This document shows, piece by piece, positions 8,107 to 16,387 of a DNA stretch of 64,000 nucleotides; the stretch's first letter is position 1, and every line of letters begins with the position of its first letter. The DNA lies in the NCBI RefSeq assembly GCF_036231945.1, contig NZ_CP109599.1:62001-126000 (forward strand), read 5' to 3'. Source of the stretch: Streptomyces sp. NBC_01429 (GTDB taxonomy: Bacteria; Actinomycetota; Actinomycetes; Streptomycetales; Streptomycetaceae). The position numbers and the translations under genes are program-made. Below the pieces are notes generated by a model. The model was not told the DNA's origin. It worked only from the letters and a program-made list of their open reading frames with translations, and searched no databases.

Positions 8107-9559
8107 GGAGCTTCCCGAACCGGTCCGCGTCCTCGGCGGTGTTCACCAGGGGCTCGCCCTTGATGTTGAGGCTGGTGTTGAGCAACATCGGGCAGCCGGT
8201 CTCCTCGTGGAAGCGCCGCAGCAGGGCATGGATGAAGGGGTTCTGGCGCGCGTTGACGGTCTGGACCCGGCTCGTGCCGTCGACGTGGCAGACGGCGAGG
8301 TGGGCCTCGGGGTCGCGCGCGTTCGCGACGAACTGCATGTACGGGCTGGTCGGTACGGGCAGATCGAAGAAGGCGTGGGCGTGTTCCTCCAGCACGATGG
8401 GGGCGAACGGCCGGAACGGCTCGCGGCGTTTTATCTCGTTCACCCGGCGCTTGGCGGTGGGCGGCCGGGGGTCGGCGAGGAGGCTGCGGTTGCCGAGCGC
8501 ACGCGGGCCGAACTCGGCCCTGCCGTGGGCCACGGCCAGCACCTCGCCCCGGATGAGCCGCTTGAGGGCGTCCTCCAGGTCGGGTTCCCGTTCGATGTCG
8601 TGGCCGAGGTACGGGCCCGGCCACGTGATGTGCCGGCCGAGGTGGGCGAGGGCGGCGCCGGCCGAGCTGCCCGCGTCGCCGGGGCTCGGCATGATCCAGA
8701 TGGTGTCGAAGAGGCCAGAGCGCGCGAGGCGGGCGTTGTAGGCGCAGTTGAGGGCGACACCGCCGGAGAAGACCAGGTTGCGGGAGCCGGTCTCCCTGGC
8801 CGCCCAGGCGAAGAGCCCGTCCAGCAGCCGTTCGGTCACTTCCTGGGCGCTGGCGGCGAGCGTGGCCGGGTCGTTCAGCTCGGGGCGCCAGTCCGCGATG
8901 CCGCGGTGCACCGAGCGGGTGAGTCGGAAGTCCGGCCAGTCGGCCCGTTCGACGAAGTCGTCCCAGATCAGGTCGGCGAGGTCCGGCGTCCCGTAGGCCG
9001 CCAGGCCCATCATGATGTACTCCTCCTCGTTCGGCTTGAAGCCCGCGCGCTGGGTGAAGGCGGAGTACAACAGGCCGATGCTGTGCGGGTAGTCGACCGT
9101 GGCCACCCGGTCGAGGCGCTCGCCCCGGCCGTGCCACAGCGACACCGTGTTCCATTCGCCGATGGCGTCCACGACGACCACGGCGGCCTCCGGCAGGCCG
9201 GAGGTGTAGTAGCCGCCCGCGGCGTGCGAGTGGTGGTGGTCGACGATGTGCACGCGCGCCCCGCGCAGTTGCGGGAATCCCCGCAGATACGCGCGCAGAC
9301 CGACCGGGTCGGCCGCCAGGGCGAACTGTCCGGAGCGGAGCTGCCGGGTGCGTTTGAGGAGGGGACGTTCGTAGTAGACGACGTCGTCTACGCGGTCCAG
9401 GTGGGCGAGGGCGGCGGCCAGCGCCCGCGGGGAGAGCGCGGCGTCGTTCTTGCGTCTGCTGTACCGCTCGCAGTGCGAGGCGAAGACGAGTTCGTCGTCG
9501 CGGACGGCCGCGACCGCCGCGTCGTGGCTGCGGCAGGACAGGCCGAGGATGTGCGCCAT
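8087..9559 (-). CDS. NodU/CmcH-family carbamoyltransferase
   Basis: 490 residues. Family marks are the opening HILGLSCRSHDAAVA, the metal-binding VDHHHSHAAGGYY near residue 108, the acidic DAIGEWNT, PNEEEYIMMGLAAYG, VFSGGVALNCAYNA, and the C-terminal domain with GRAEFGPRALGNRS and LLNTSLNIKGEP. These enzymes transfer the carbamoyl group of carbamoyl phosphate through a carbamoyl-adenylate to an O or N acceptor. Beside an aminotransferase it fits formation of the ureido group of malayamycin A. The gene lies 90 nt after the aminotransferase and overlaps the kinase. Confidence 0.92.
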   Translation of the reverse strand: MAHILGLSCRSHDAAVAAVRDDELVFASHCERYSRRKNDAALSPRALAAALAHLDRVDDVVYYERPLLKRTRQLRSGQFALAADPVGLRAYLRGFPQLRGARVHIVDHHHSHAAGGYYTSGLPEAAVVVVDAIGEWNTVSLWHGRGERLDRVATVDYPHSIGLLYSAFTQRAGFKPNEEEYIMMGLAAYGTPDLADLIWDDFVERADWPDFRLTRSVHRGIADWRPELNDPATLAASAQEVTERLLDGLFAWAARETGSRNLVFSGGVALNCAYNARLARSGLFDTIWIMPSPGDAGSSAGAALAHLGRHITWPGPYLGHDIEREPDLEDALKRLIRGEVLAVAHGRAEFGPRALGNRSLLADPRPPTAKRRVNEIKRREPFRPFAPIVLEEHAHAFFDLPVPTSPYMQFVANARDPEAHLAVCHVDGTSRVQTVNARQNPFIHALLRRFHEETGCPMLLNTSLNIKGEPLVNTAEDADRFGKLHGIPVL

Positions 9560-9649
9560 GGTGCGGCACCTCCAGTGGTACGCGATGTCGGAGTCACGGG
9601 AGCCGGGAAGGAAAGTGGGGCGCGCGCCCGCGCGGGCGCGGGGCCAGGG

Positions 9650-10939
9650 TCAGTACAACGGTGGCGGGCGGTGCGCTACGGCCTGCGGTGGGGCGGCCGG
9701 AACGGTGACGGGGGTGACGGGAACCCGGTGATGGTCGGCCACCGCGTCGAGCAGTTCCGCCACCCGCTCCATCGCCGGACGGTCCGCCAGGGAGACCCGG
9801 AAGCAGCCGCCCAGGCCGGGGAGGTCGGACAGGGAGCGGATACGGACGCGGTGCGCGGCGAGATGATCGCGGGCCGCGTCGGCGGTGGCGGGGTCGGGCG
9901 ACCAGAACGTGGCGAAGTTGGCACCCGGCTGGAGCACCTGCCACCCTGGGTGGGCGGACAGCACCCGCTCGGTGAACTCCTGCCGTACGGCGCGGACGTC
10001 GCGCCAGATCTCCCGCCACCGCGCGCGCTGCGGAGCCAGCCGTTCCAGCAGGGCGACGCCGGGGGCGCCGACCGCGTTCTCGGGCCGGAAACGGCCCAGG
10101 TGTGGGCGCAGGTCCGGGTGGACGAGCAGCGCGGCGATGCGCACACCGGCCAGAGCGAACGCCTTGGAGTACGAGTGCACCACGACCACGTTGGGGAACT
10201 CCGTGACCAGCGGCGCGTGGGAGGTGTGGACGAAGTCGCCGTACGCCTCGTCGATCACGAGCAGATGGCCCCGCTCACGGGCTGTCTCGGCGAACCGGCG
10301 CATCGTCTCGGGCGAGTGGAGCAGGCCGCTCGGGCTGCCAGGGTTGGTGACCGCGGCGACAGCCGGCCCCGGAGTCGCCCGCAGCGCGGCCAGCAGGGGG
10401 GCCGGGTCGGCCGTGGGGGGTGTGCCGGTGACACCGGGAACGCCGGTCACCCGGACCCGCCGCAGCCCGGCGTAATGACGCCATGCCTCGAAGGCCGGCT
10501 CCTCAAGGAGCAGCCGTCCGGCCGGCCGGACGAGCGCGTCGACGACGAGGCCGATGCCGTTGTCCGAGCCCGCCGTGAGCAGGATGTGGCCGCTGTCGAG
10601 GCCGTGGTAGGTGCCGAGTACGTCCAGGACGCGGTCCTGGAAGGGGTAGGCGATGGTCTCCGCCAGGGGCAGGGCGGCCAGTTCGCCCGCGACCAGCCGG
10701 TCGCTCCACGGGTGCTGGAGTTCGCAGCTCTTGAGGTTGAGGGTGTCCGGGCGGCGCTCGCGGGGGTGCCAGCTCAGGCCGAGGGTCTCCGTGCCGAGCG
10801 GGAAGCGGAAACCGTCGAGGTCGACGGTGCGGGCCCGCGGCCGGGGCGGGACATGGCCGGGTTCTCCCGTGTCGTAGCCTGTGCCGCCGACCGGTTGCGG
10901 GGCGGCGCGGTCCCCGCCGGCCGGCTCCGGGGCGGTCAA
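9650..10939 (-). CDS. PLP-dependent class I/II aminotransferase (HisC-like)
   Basis: 429 residues, fold type I. Visible are TAGSDNGIGLV (phosphate-binding region), TNPGSPSG, DEAYGDF with the PLP-nitrogen Asp, and SYSKAFALAGVR with the Schiff-base Lys. It resembles NikK/PolI aminotransferases of nikkomycin/polyoxin assembly, which aminate the oxidised bicyclic sugar acid. The start is a TTG that overlaps the stop of the radical SAM gene (TTGA), implying coupled translation. The first 35 residues are low-complexity. Confidence 0.88.
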   Translation of the reverse strand: MTAPEPAGGDRAAPQPVGGTGYDTGEPGHVPPRPRARTVDLDGFRFPLGTETLGLSWHPRERRPDTLNLKSCELQHPWSDRLVAGELAALPLAETIAYPFQDRVLDVLGTYHGLDSGHILLTAGSDNGIGLVVDALVRPAGRLLLEEPAFEAWRHYAGLRRVRVTGVPGVTGTPPTADPAPLLAALRATPGPAVAAVTNPGSPSGLLHSPETMRRFAETARERGHLLVIDEAYGDFVHTSHAPLVTEFPNVVVVHSYSKAFALAGVRIAALLVHPDLRPHLGRFRPENAVGAPGVALLERLAPQRARWREIWRDVRAVRQEFTERVLSAHPGWQVLQPGANFATFWSPDPATADAARDHLAAHRVRIRSLSDLPGLGGCFRVSLADRPAMERVAELLDAVADHHRVPVTPVTVPAAPPQAVAHRPPPLY

Positions 10940-12351
10940 CGCGTGGTCCGCTGCGGAATGCGTTCGTGGACGCTGGTGAGGCGGTCCTCCCGGCCGAACA
11001 TGAAGCCGTAACGGGCGTCCGCCTCGGGCCGCGCCCCTCCCCCGGCGCCGGTCCCGGTGTCGCCGTCACCGGAGCCGTCTCCGGAACCGTCCCCGGCGCC
11101 GTCTTCTGCGGAGACGGCTTTCCCGCTGATCAGCTGTCGGTTGAACCGCGCCACCTCATGGGTCGTCATATCAGCCGTCATCTCGTGGAACGGGGTGTAC
11201 ATGGTCGGGCGGACCCGGGCGCCCAGGGAGCGGGCGAACTCGAAGGTGCGGGACGTGCCCTCGATGGTGGTGCCGGGCAGACCGACGATGACGAACGCGT
11301 TCAGCTCGATCCCGGCCGCGTCGCACCAGCGGGCCAGCGTCCCGAACCGCTCCTCCTCGATGCGTTTGTTCCTGGGCAGCCCGTCCTGGCCGTCCGGCTC
11401 CAGGGTTTCGAGCCCCACGGAGATACGGACGCAGCCGGCCCGGCCCATCAGGGCCACCAGTTCCTCGCCGAGGTGGTGGATGGTGGTCGCGCATTTCCAC
11501 TGGGGCGAGACAGGGCCTTCGATGAACCGCTCGCACAACTCCCGGACCCAGCGCCGGTCGAGCGTGAAAGTGGGTGCGTAGAAGGCGACGTATTCGAACG
11601 GATGGCGGGCGTAGCTGTCCCGGATGTAATCGATGACAGCGTCCACCGGCATACGGCGCTCGCGGAGTCCGAAGATCTCAGGAACTTCGCAGAATTCACA
11701 CCCGACCGGGCATCCCCGGGCCGCCGGTACGACGAGTTCCCGCCGGAAGGGGATCCCGCAGAATTTATGCTCGTCCTTCGCGTAGAAGCGATCGTAGTCC
11801 TGGTAGGGGATTTCGTCGACATCGGGCAGGGACCACTCCTCGGGGGCGAGCCGCTGCCCTCGCCCATCGGGTTCGAGCCAACCCTCGCCGCCCCGTACAG
11901 CGACGCCGGGAAATCCAGCCACAGGGGCGATTTCTGGACCGGATTTCACGAGGCTGTTGACATAGAGCGCGACTCCGGTCTCGTAGTCCCCGGACTGCAC
12001 GACGGCGTCCAGGTCGAACTGGCGGAAATAGCCGGGGTTGAGGCTGGAGAGTCGGCCGAAAGTGATCAGACGGCTCTGCGGGGAAAGTACCCGCGCGTAC
12101 TCGGTGAATCGCGCCAGACCGTCCACCGCGTCGAAGTCGTTCATCACCGCGATGACGTCGTAGCTGCCTTGGTAGAGCAGGTCACCGACGCCTTTCCAGT
12201 TCATGCTCAGAGTGCCGGCCTCACAGGTGTCCACCCGCCCCGTACCCGGCTGCCGGCGCAGATGGCCGGCCACCATGTACAGCGGGCTGTGGTGGCCGGC
12301 GTTGAAGTAACTCGGCACGTGGGGCGGCCAGATCACCAGCACGTCGGTCAT
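10936..12351 (-). CDS. radical SAM enzyme (NikJ/PolH-like)
   Basis: 471 residues. An N-terminal alpha/beta domain of the B12-binding-like type (VLVIWPPHVPSYFNAGHHS) is followed by the radical SAM core with the [4Fe-4S]-binding CPVGCEFC (CX3CX2C) near residue 205 and the later ISVGLETLEPDGQDGLPRN and VIVGLPGTT strands. The C-terminus has an Asp/Gly low-complexity stretch. NikJ/PolH use a 5'-deoxyadenosyl radical to cyclise the 3'-enolpyruvyl nucleotide to a bicyclic octosyl acid phosphate; this gene is the obvious counterpart. The ATG at 12351 has GGGAG upstream. First gene of the minus arm. Confidence 0.9.
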   Translation of the reverse strand: MTDVLVIWPPHVPSYFNAGHHSPLYMVAGHLRRQPGTGRVDTCEAGTLSMNWKGVGDLLYQGSYDVIAVMNDFDAVDGLARFTEYARVLSPQSRLITFGRLSSLNPGYFRQFDLDAVVQSGDYETGVALYVNSLVKSGPEIAPVAGFPGVAVRGGEGWLEPDGRGQRLAPEEWSLPDVDEIPYQDYDRFYAKDEHKFCGIPFRRELVVPAARGCPVGCEFCEVPEIFGLRERRMPVDAVIDYIRDSYARHPFEYVAFYAPTFTLDRRWVRELCERFIEGPVSPQWKCATTIHHLGEELVALMGRAGCVRISVGLETLEPDGQDGLPRNKRIEEERFGTLARWCDAAGIELNAFVIVGLPGTTIEGTSRTFEFARSLGARVRPTMYTPFHEMTADMTTHEVARFNRQLISGKAVSAEDGAGDGSGDGSGDGDTGTGAGGGARPEADARYGFMFGREDRLTSVHERIPQRTTR

Positions 12352-12843
12352 GTGTGCTCCCTTGCGTCGACAGGTCGGAAGTACGGGAGCCGCCGTTCGG
12401 CACCGCGGCCGTGGGCCGGTGCCGTCCGACGGGGAAAAGGGGGTTCTTACCTGCGGTCCACACGATCCGGCGGGCTCACCGGACACGCGCCGCGGGGAAC
12501 GCGGGGCCTGCGGGCGGAACGGGCATGGGGCGCCCTGGTTACGCCGGAAGCATGTGGTCCGTTCTACCCCTTTCGGAGGGCTCCCTATTCACTGAATCGA
12601 CGCACCTCCGCGGTTCTGGCCGATTTTTTTTCGTCGCCCGGAGACACCGCGGGAAAGGTTCCGAGGTCAGGCGTTGGACCGTACACACGGAACCGGCGGG
12701 CCATCTTCTTCCTCTGACCGGAATCGACGGGCTCCGGTCAGGAGGACGCTCAGGCACTGTTGCCGTCCCGTGGCGTGGAGTGTTCAATCCACACCAGCCC
12801 GAAATTCGTTGCGCTACTTCCATGCGCCGTCCGGAGGTAAGTC
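12352..12843. promoter_or_regulatory. divergent intergenic region of the nucleoside cluster
   Basis: 492 bp separate the two arms of the cluster, which must hold promoters in both directions. It contains a run of eight T residues (12626-12633) and an A/T-richer patch around 12580-12635, unusual for this GC-rich locus. No convincing open reading frame is present, and no cluster-situated regulator gene lies nearby. Exact -10/-35 boxes could not be assigned. Confidence 0.55.
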
Positions 12844-13644
12844 GTGCTTGTGTATGCGAATGGTTGCTCCATGACGTACGGCGCCGAGCTGGTGGACGAT
12901 CTCGATCCGGATCCGGACCGGCAGCGCTATAGAGAGGAACATTCCTGGCCGGCCCGGCTCGGTGACTTCCTCGATGCCGAGCAGGTGGTGAATGACGCGG
13001 TGATTTCCGGTTCCAACGACCGGATACTGCGCACCACCCTCGACTGGTTGACCGGGCACCGTGAGGTCGTCGAGAAAGGCCATCTGCTGGTCGTCATCGG
13101 CTGGTCGGGCGCCATGCGCCGCGAGTTCTATGTGGACGGTGATTTCCGGCAGGTCATTCCGTACCAGCAGCATCAGCACACGGATGTCCAGCGGCTCACC
13201 GATGTCTACCGTGAGCTGGCCTGGCACGACCACGAGTCGGGGACCCGGCTGCTCACCCAGATCCTCTCCCTCCAGTCGTTCCTGCGGCTGCACCGGGTCC
13301 CGTACCTGTTCTTCGACTCCATCGAGAGCTCCTTCGACAGCCTCGGCAGGGCCGGGCTCGCCGAGAGCGGGGGCGCGGACATGGTGGACCGTTCCTGCTT
13401 CTACCGGTTCGGCGACGCCGACGGTTCCATGGCCGACGTACTACGGGCGTCCGGCACCGGGTGGAAGGGCCGGCATCCCGCCGAGGACGGTCACGAGACC
13501 TGGGCGCACAAGCTGGCGGCGCACGTGGTGGCCGGGCGGCTGCTGCGGCGACCCACCGCCGCGCCCGTCACGGCGCCCTCCGGTCCCGCCTTCGCCCGCC
13601 GACGCGCCTTCCGGTCGGCGAACCGGGACTTCCTCTACCCCTGA
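12844..13644 (+). CDS. SGNH-hydrolase-like protein of unknown function
   Basis: 266 residues, cytosolic. It opens VYANGCSMTYGAELVDD; the GCSMTYGAE block is like block I of SGNH/GDSL hydrolases (GxS). NDAVISGSNDRILRTTLDW has the Gly/Asn of blocks II-III, and GHETWAHKLAAHVV near residue 215 could supply the C-terminal His. GGAGGTAAGTC precedes the start at 12844. First gene of the plus arm. A role in releasing an ester, acyl or phosphate protecting group is possible but not shown; I know no defined function in nikkomycin-type pathways. Confidence 0.7.
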   Translation: MLVYANGCSMTYGAELVDDLDPDPDRQRYREEHSWPARLGDFLDAEQVVNDAVISGSNDRILRTTLDWLTGHREVVEKGHLLVVIGWSGAMRREFYVDGDFRQVIPYQQHQHTDVQRLTDVYRELAWHDHESGTRLLTQILSLQSFLRLHRVPYLFFDSIESSFDSLGRAGLAESGGADMVDRSCFYRFGDADGSMADVLRASGTGWKGRHPAEDGHETWAHKLAAHVVAGRLLRRPTAAPVTAPSGPAFARRRAFRSANRDFLYP

Positions 13645-13800
13645 CCCGGCCGTTCCGGCATCGCCCCGACCGCCCCCTCGACCGACCCTCGACCGACCCC
13701 CGACCGGCCCCTGTCCGGCCCCCGTTCGGTCCGGACGTCCCTACGCGTCCCGCTCCCACGGACGCTCGACCACGCCCCCCTCCTCGGAAAGGCAGCGCTG

Positions 13801-13860
13801 ATGGACAGCCCCCGCACCCCGGTTCCCCCGATCGTCTTCAGCGCCCCGCTCGCCCGGTGA
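13801..13860 (+). CDS. possible 19-aa leader ORF coupled to the phosphatase gene
   Basis: ATG at 13801 is preceded by GGAAAGG at a suitable distance and encodes MDSPRTPVPPIVFSAPLAR before a TGA. That stop overlaps the GTG start of the next gene (GTGA at 13857-13860). Either this is a translated leader that couples initiation of the phosphatase, or the phosphatase once began here and lost its frame. It is too short to judge by codon statistics. Confidence 0.4.
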   Translation: MDSPRTPVPPIVFSAPLAR

Positions 13861-14687
13861 GTGCCTCCCCGCGGTCACCCGCGCAGGCGCCCCGGCCCGC
13901 CGCGGACGCGGTCAACCTCCGCGCCGTCGCGCCCCCGGGGGTGGTGCCGGGCCGGATCTGGCGCGCGGGCGCCGGGGCGGTCATGGACGCCGGGACCGCA
14001 GACGAACTGACACAACGTCACGGGCTGCGGGCCGTGATCGACCTCCGGTCACCGAGCGAGCGGGACCGCGCCGGCGCCCCGGCGGAACTCCTCGCGCACG
14101 GTGTGCGCTGGACACGCACCCCGCTCACCGGCTATCCGCGCGACATCGTGCACCTCCCCCGGCCGACACCCGACCACTATGTCCGCTACTACCACGCCAT
14201 TCTCATGGAGAGCACCGTCGGCGGCGTCCCCGCCCTGTTCGAAGCCCTGGCGAGCGCCGCCGACGAGCCGTTCCTGGTCTGCTGCCACCTCGGCAAGGAC
14301 CGTACGGCGGTGGTGGTCGCCGCCCTGCTGGCCCTGGCCGACGTGCCCGACGAGCTGATCGCCGAGGACTACGCGGCCAGCGGTACGGCGCTGGGCCCGC
14401 TGCTCGACCGTTTCGCGCACAAGTGGCGGGCGCACGGCTGGACACGCGAGGACTACGTCGTCCACCTCTCCACACCTGCCGTGATCATGCGGACCTGGCT
14501 CGCCGAGCTGCGGCAGCGGCACGGTGGTGTGCGGGCCTCGCTGATCAGGGCCGGGGCCCGCCCCGCCGATCTGACGGCCCTGTCGGCGGCGCTCACCGAT
14601 CCGTGCGCCGACCGACCCGACGATCCACCGACCGGCCCCTCCAGCGGTCCGCGCCCCTCCGGGACGCGTGGGGGCGACCGGCCCTGA
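13857..14687 (+). CDS. tyrosine-phosphatase-like protein (NikL-type)
   Basis: 276 residues from a GTG start. The family features are GRIWRAGA near residue 35, VIDLRSPSE, and the active-site P-loop CHLGKDRT (CX5R) near residue 143 with nucleophilic Cys and phosphate-binding Arg. This is the DSP/Y-phosphatase-3 type. In nikkomycin and polyoxin clusters NikL/PolJ-type phosphatases remove phosphate from pathway nucleotides, so dephosphorylation of a phosphorylated bicyclic intermediate is the likely job. The C-terminus is Pro/Gly-rich. About 230 nt separate it from the SDR gene. Confidence 0.85.
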   Translation: MSASPRSPAQAPRPAADAVNLRAVAPPGVVPGRIWRAGAGAVMDAGTADELTQRHGLRAVIDLRSPSERDRAGAPAELLAHGVRWTRTPLTGYPRDIVHLPRPTPDHYVRYYHAILMESTVGGVPALFEALASAADEPFLVCCHLGKDRTAVVVAALLALADVPDELIAEDYAASGTALGPLLDRFAHKWRAHGWTREDYVVHLSTPAVIMRTWLAELRQRHGGVRASLIRAGARPADLTALSAALTDPCADRPDDPPTGPSSGPRPSGTRGGDRP

Positions 14688-14916
14688 ACGCTCCGATGGT
14701 TCCTCCGCCCGGCGGTGGAGGCGAGGAGAGGTCAGCCGTGGGACACCCAGAACGCCGTGTACCGGCGTACGCCCGGCCGGCCCACTGCCACGGCGGCCGT
14801 CTCCTTGCCTCCTCCCCCGGGGCGGAGAAACCCTCCGGCCATGCTCGTCCGTATCCGCCCGTCCGTACCCGCCTGTGCGTCCGTACGGTCCCGAACTCCC
14901 GGCGACAGGAGCCCGC

Positions 14917-15744
14917 ATGAGCCCATCGTCCCCACCCGAGCACTCCGTCCCCCGGCCGCTGCCCAGCCCCTTCCGCGGCGCCGTGGTGATCGGCGGCACC
15001 CATGGCCTGGGCCGCGAACTCGCCCTCGGCGCACGGGACCGGGGGCTGCGGACCGTGGTCTACGGACGCTCCGCCGCACCCCTCGACGACACCGACGGCC
15101 TCCTCGCCCGCCCCCTGGACCTGTGCGATCCGCAGAGCGTACGCAGCGCCCCCGTCGACGTACCGACCCCCTGCTACGTGCTCTGGGTGGCCGGGGCGTT
15201 CCTGAAGAAGACCCTGGCGGAGACCACCGAGGACGAGGTCGAGCAGCTGACCCGGCTGCTCCTCACCGGCCCGGTGCTCTTCCTGCGGCGGCTCCTGGCC
15301 GAGGCCGGGGGGCCCGTCCACCTGATCACGATCGCCTCCTCGTCGTCCTGGAAGCGGCGCGAGCGCGAGACGCTGTACTGCGGGCTCAAGGCCGCGCAGG
15401 CCGCCTTCGTACGCAACCTGGTGCCCGAACTGACCGCAGCCCACCCGGAGAACCGGATCACTCTCGTCAACCCGGGTGGCCTGGCCGTACCCGACTTCCA
15501 CACCGGTCTCGCGCTGGACTTCGGCGCCATGATGGATCCCGGCCGGGTGGCGGAGATCATCTGGGACATCGCGGCCGGCCAGCGGCGCGCCTTCACCGAG
15601 GTACAGATCCTGCGCAGCCGCGAGCCCGGCTCCGAGGGGACCCCCGAAGTGTCTTACGGGGCTCGGCTGCCCGAGACCCCCGACGAACCCGCTCCTGCCA
15701 CGACCGCCGGTGCGGCATCGCCCCACCCCATTCAGCACCACTGA
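14917..15744 (+). CDS. SDR-like NAD(P)-dependent oxidoreductase
   Basis: 275 residues. The dinucleotide motif is VVIGGTHGLGRE near residue 22; the active-site region reads LITIASSSSWKRRE then TLYCGLKAAQ, giving a YxxxK pair with Cys-Gly-Leu between, and TLVNPGGLAVPDF follows. Ser/Tyr/Lys are thus all present. GACAGGAG precedes the ATG. It would oxidise or reduce a hydroxyl/keto group of the bicyclic sugar, for instance to prepare the ketone for the aminotransferase; this is inference. The last 25 residues are a disordered Pro/Ala tail. Confidence 0.85.
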   Translation: MSPSSPPEHSVPRPLPSPFRGAVVIGGTHGLGRELALGARDRGLRTVVYGRSAAPLDDTDGLLARPLDLCDPQSVRSAPVDVPTPCYVLWVAGAFLKKTLAETTEDEVEQLTRLLLTGPVLFLRRLLAEAGGPVHLITIASSSSWKRRERETLYCGLKAAQAAFVRNLVPELTAAHPENRITLVNPGGLAVPDFHTGLALDFGAMMDPGRVAEIIWDIAAGQRRAFTEVQILRSREPGSEGTPEVSYGARLPETPDEPAPATTAGAASPHPIQHH

Positions 15745-15760
15745 CGGAGAGGACAGGCTC

Positions 15761-16387
15761 TTGCTGGACCTGAACGCGCCGGTGGAACGGCACGACGAAC
15801 CGTACCGGTGGGCCGTGGCCCACTCCGTGATCCCGGCGCCCGCCGCCCGGACCCTGCGGGAGCAGATGCCCGCGCCGCGGGCGCTGCGGCCGGCCGAGCG
15901 CACCGGCGACGGCGACAAGACGTACCGGATGGCGGTCCTCCCGTTGATCCGTCACGGCGCGCCCGAGCCCGGCATGGCGCAGATGGGCGAGGCGTGGCAC
16001 GGGCTGGTCGAGCACCTCCAGGCGGCCCCCTATCGCGACTGGGTGAGCAGGACCATCGGCGTCGACGTCAGCGACACCGCGCTGGACGTCGGTCTCTTCG
16101 TCTTCCAGGGCGGGGACCGCATCTCCTCGCACACCGACAAGGCGGGCAAACGCGCCACCCATGTCATCTACCTCAACGACGACTGGGCGGACGACCACGG
16201 CGGGCAGTTCGAGGTCAGGACCGGCCCCGACCTGTCGGTCAGCCCGTACGCCACCATCGTCCCCGGCGGCGGGCGCTCGGTGCTCTTCGCCCGCTCGGAC
16301 CACTCCTGGCACGCGGTCGCCCCGGTGGCCGCTCATGCCCCGCAGTACCGGCTGACCTGCCAGGTGGAGATGTGGAACCTCAGTTGA
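15761..16387 (+). CDS. Fe(II)/2-oxoglutarate oxygenase, P4H type
   Basis: 208 residues. The iron ligands are visible as SSHTDKAGK (HxD) and the distal His in SWHAVAPV, with the 2-oxoglutarate-binding Arg in YRLTCQVEMW. The double-stranded beta-helix core is of prolyl-4-hydroxylase type. Homologous oxygenases (NikM/NikI, PolD/PolK) oxidise the octosyl acid skeleton in related pathways. I chose a TTG start at 15761, eight bases after GAGAGGAC, so the gene starts 16 nt after the SDR stop. The stop overlaps the TTG start of the enolpyruvyl transferase. Confidence 0.86.
   Translation: MLDLNAPVERHDEPYRWAVAHSVIPAPAARTLREQMPAPRALRPAERTGDGDKTYRMAVLPLIRHGAPEPGMAQMGEAWHGLVEHLQAAPYRDWVSRTIGVDVSDTALDVGLFVFQGGDRISSHTDKAGKRATHVIYLNDDWADDHGGQFEVRTGPDLSVSPYATIVPGGGRSVLFARSDHSWHAVAPVAAHAPQYRLTCQVEMWNLS

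Noticed and set aside
8027..11011. Plus-strand open frame of 994 codons
   Set aside because: It runs antisense across the carbamoyltransferase, aminotransferase and kinase genes, has Gly/Arg/Val-rich composition and no domain.
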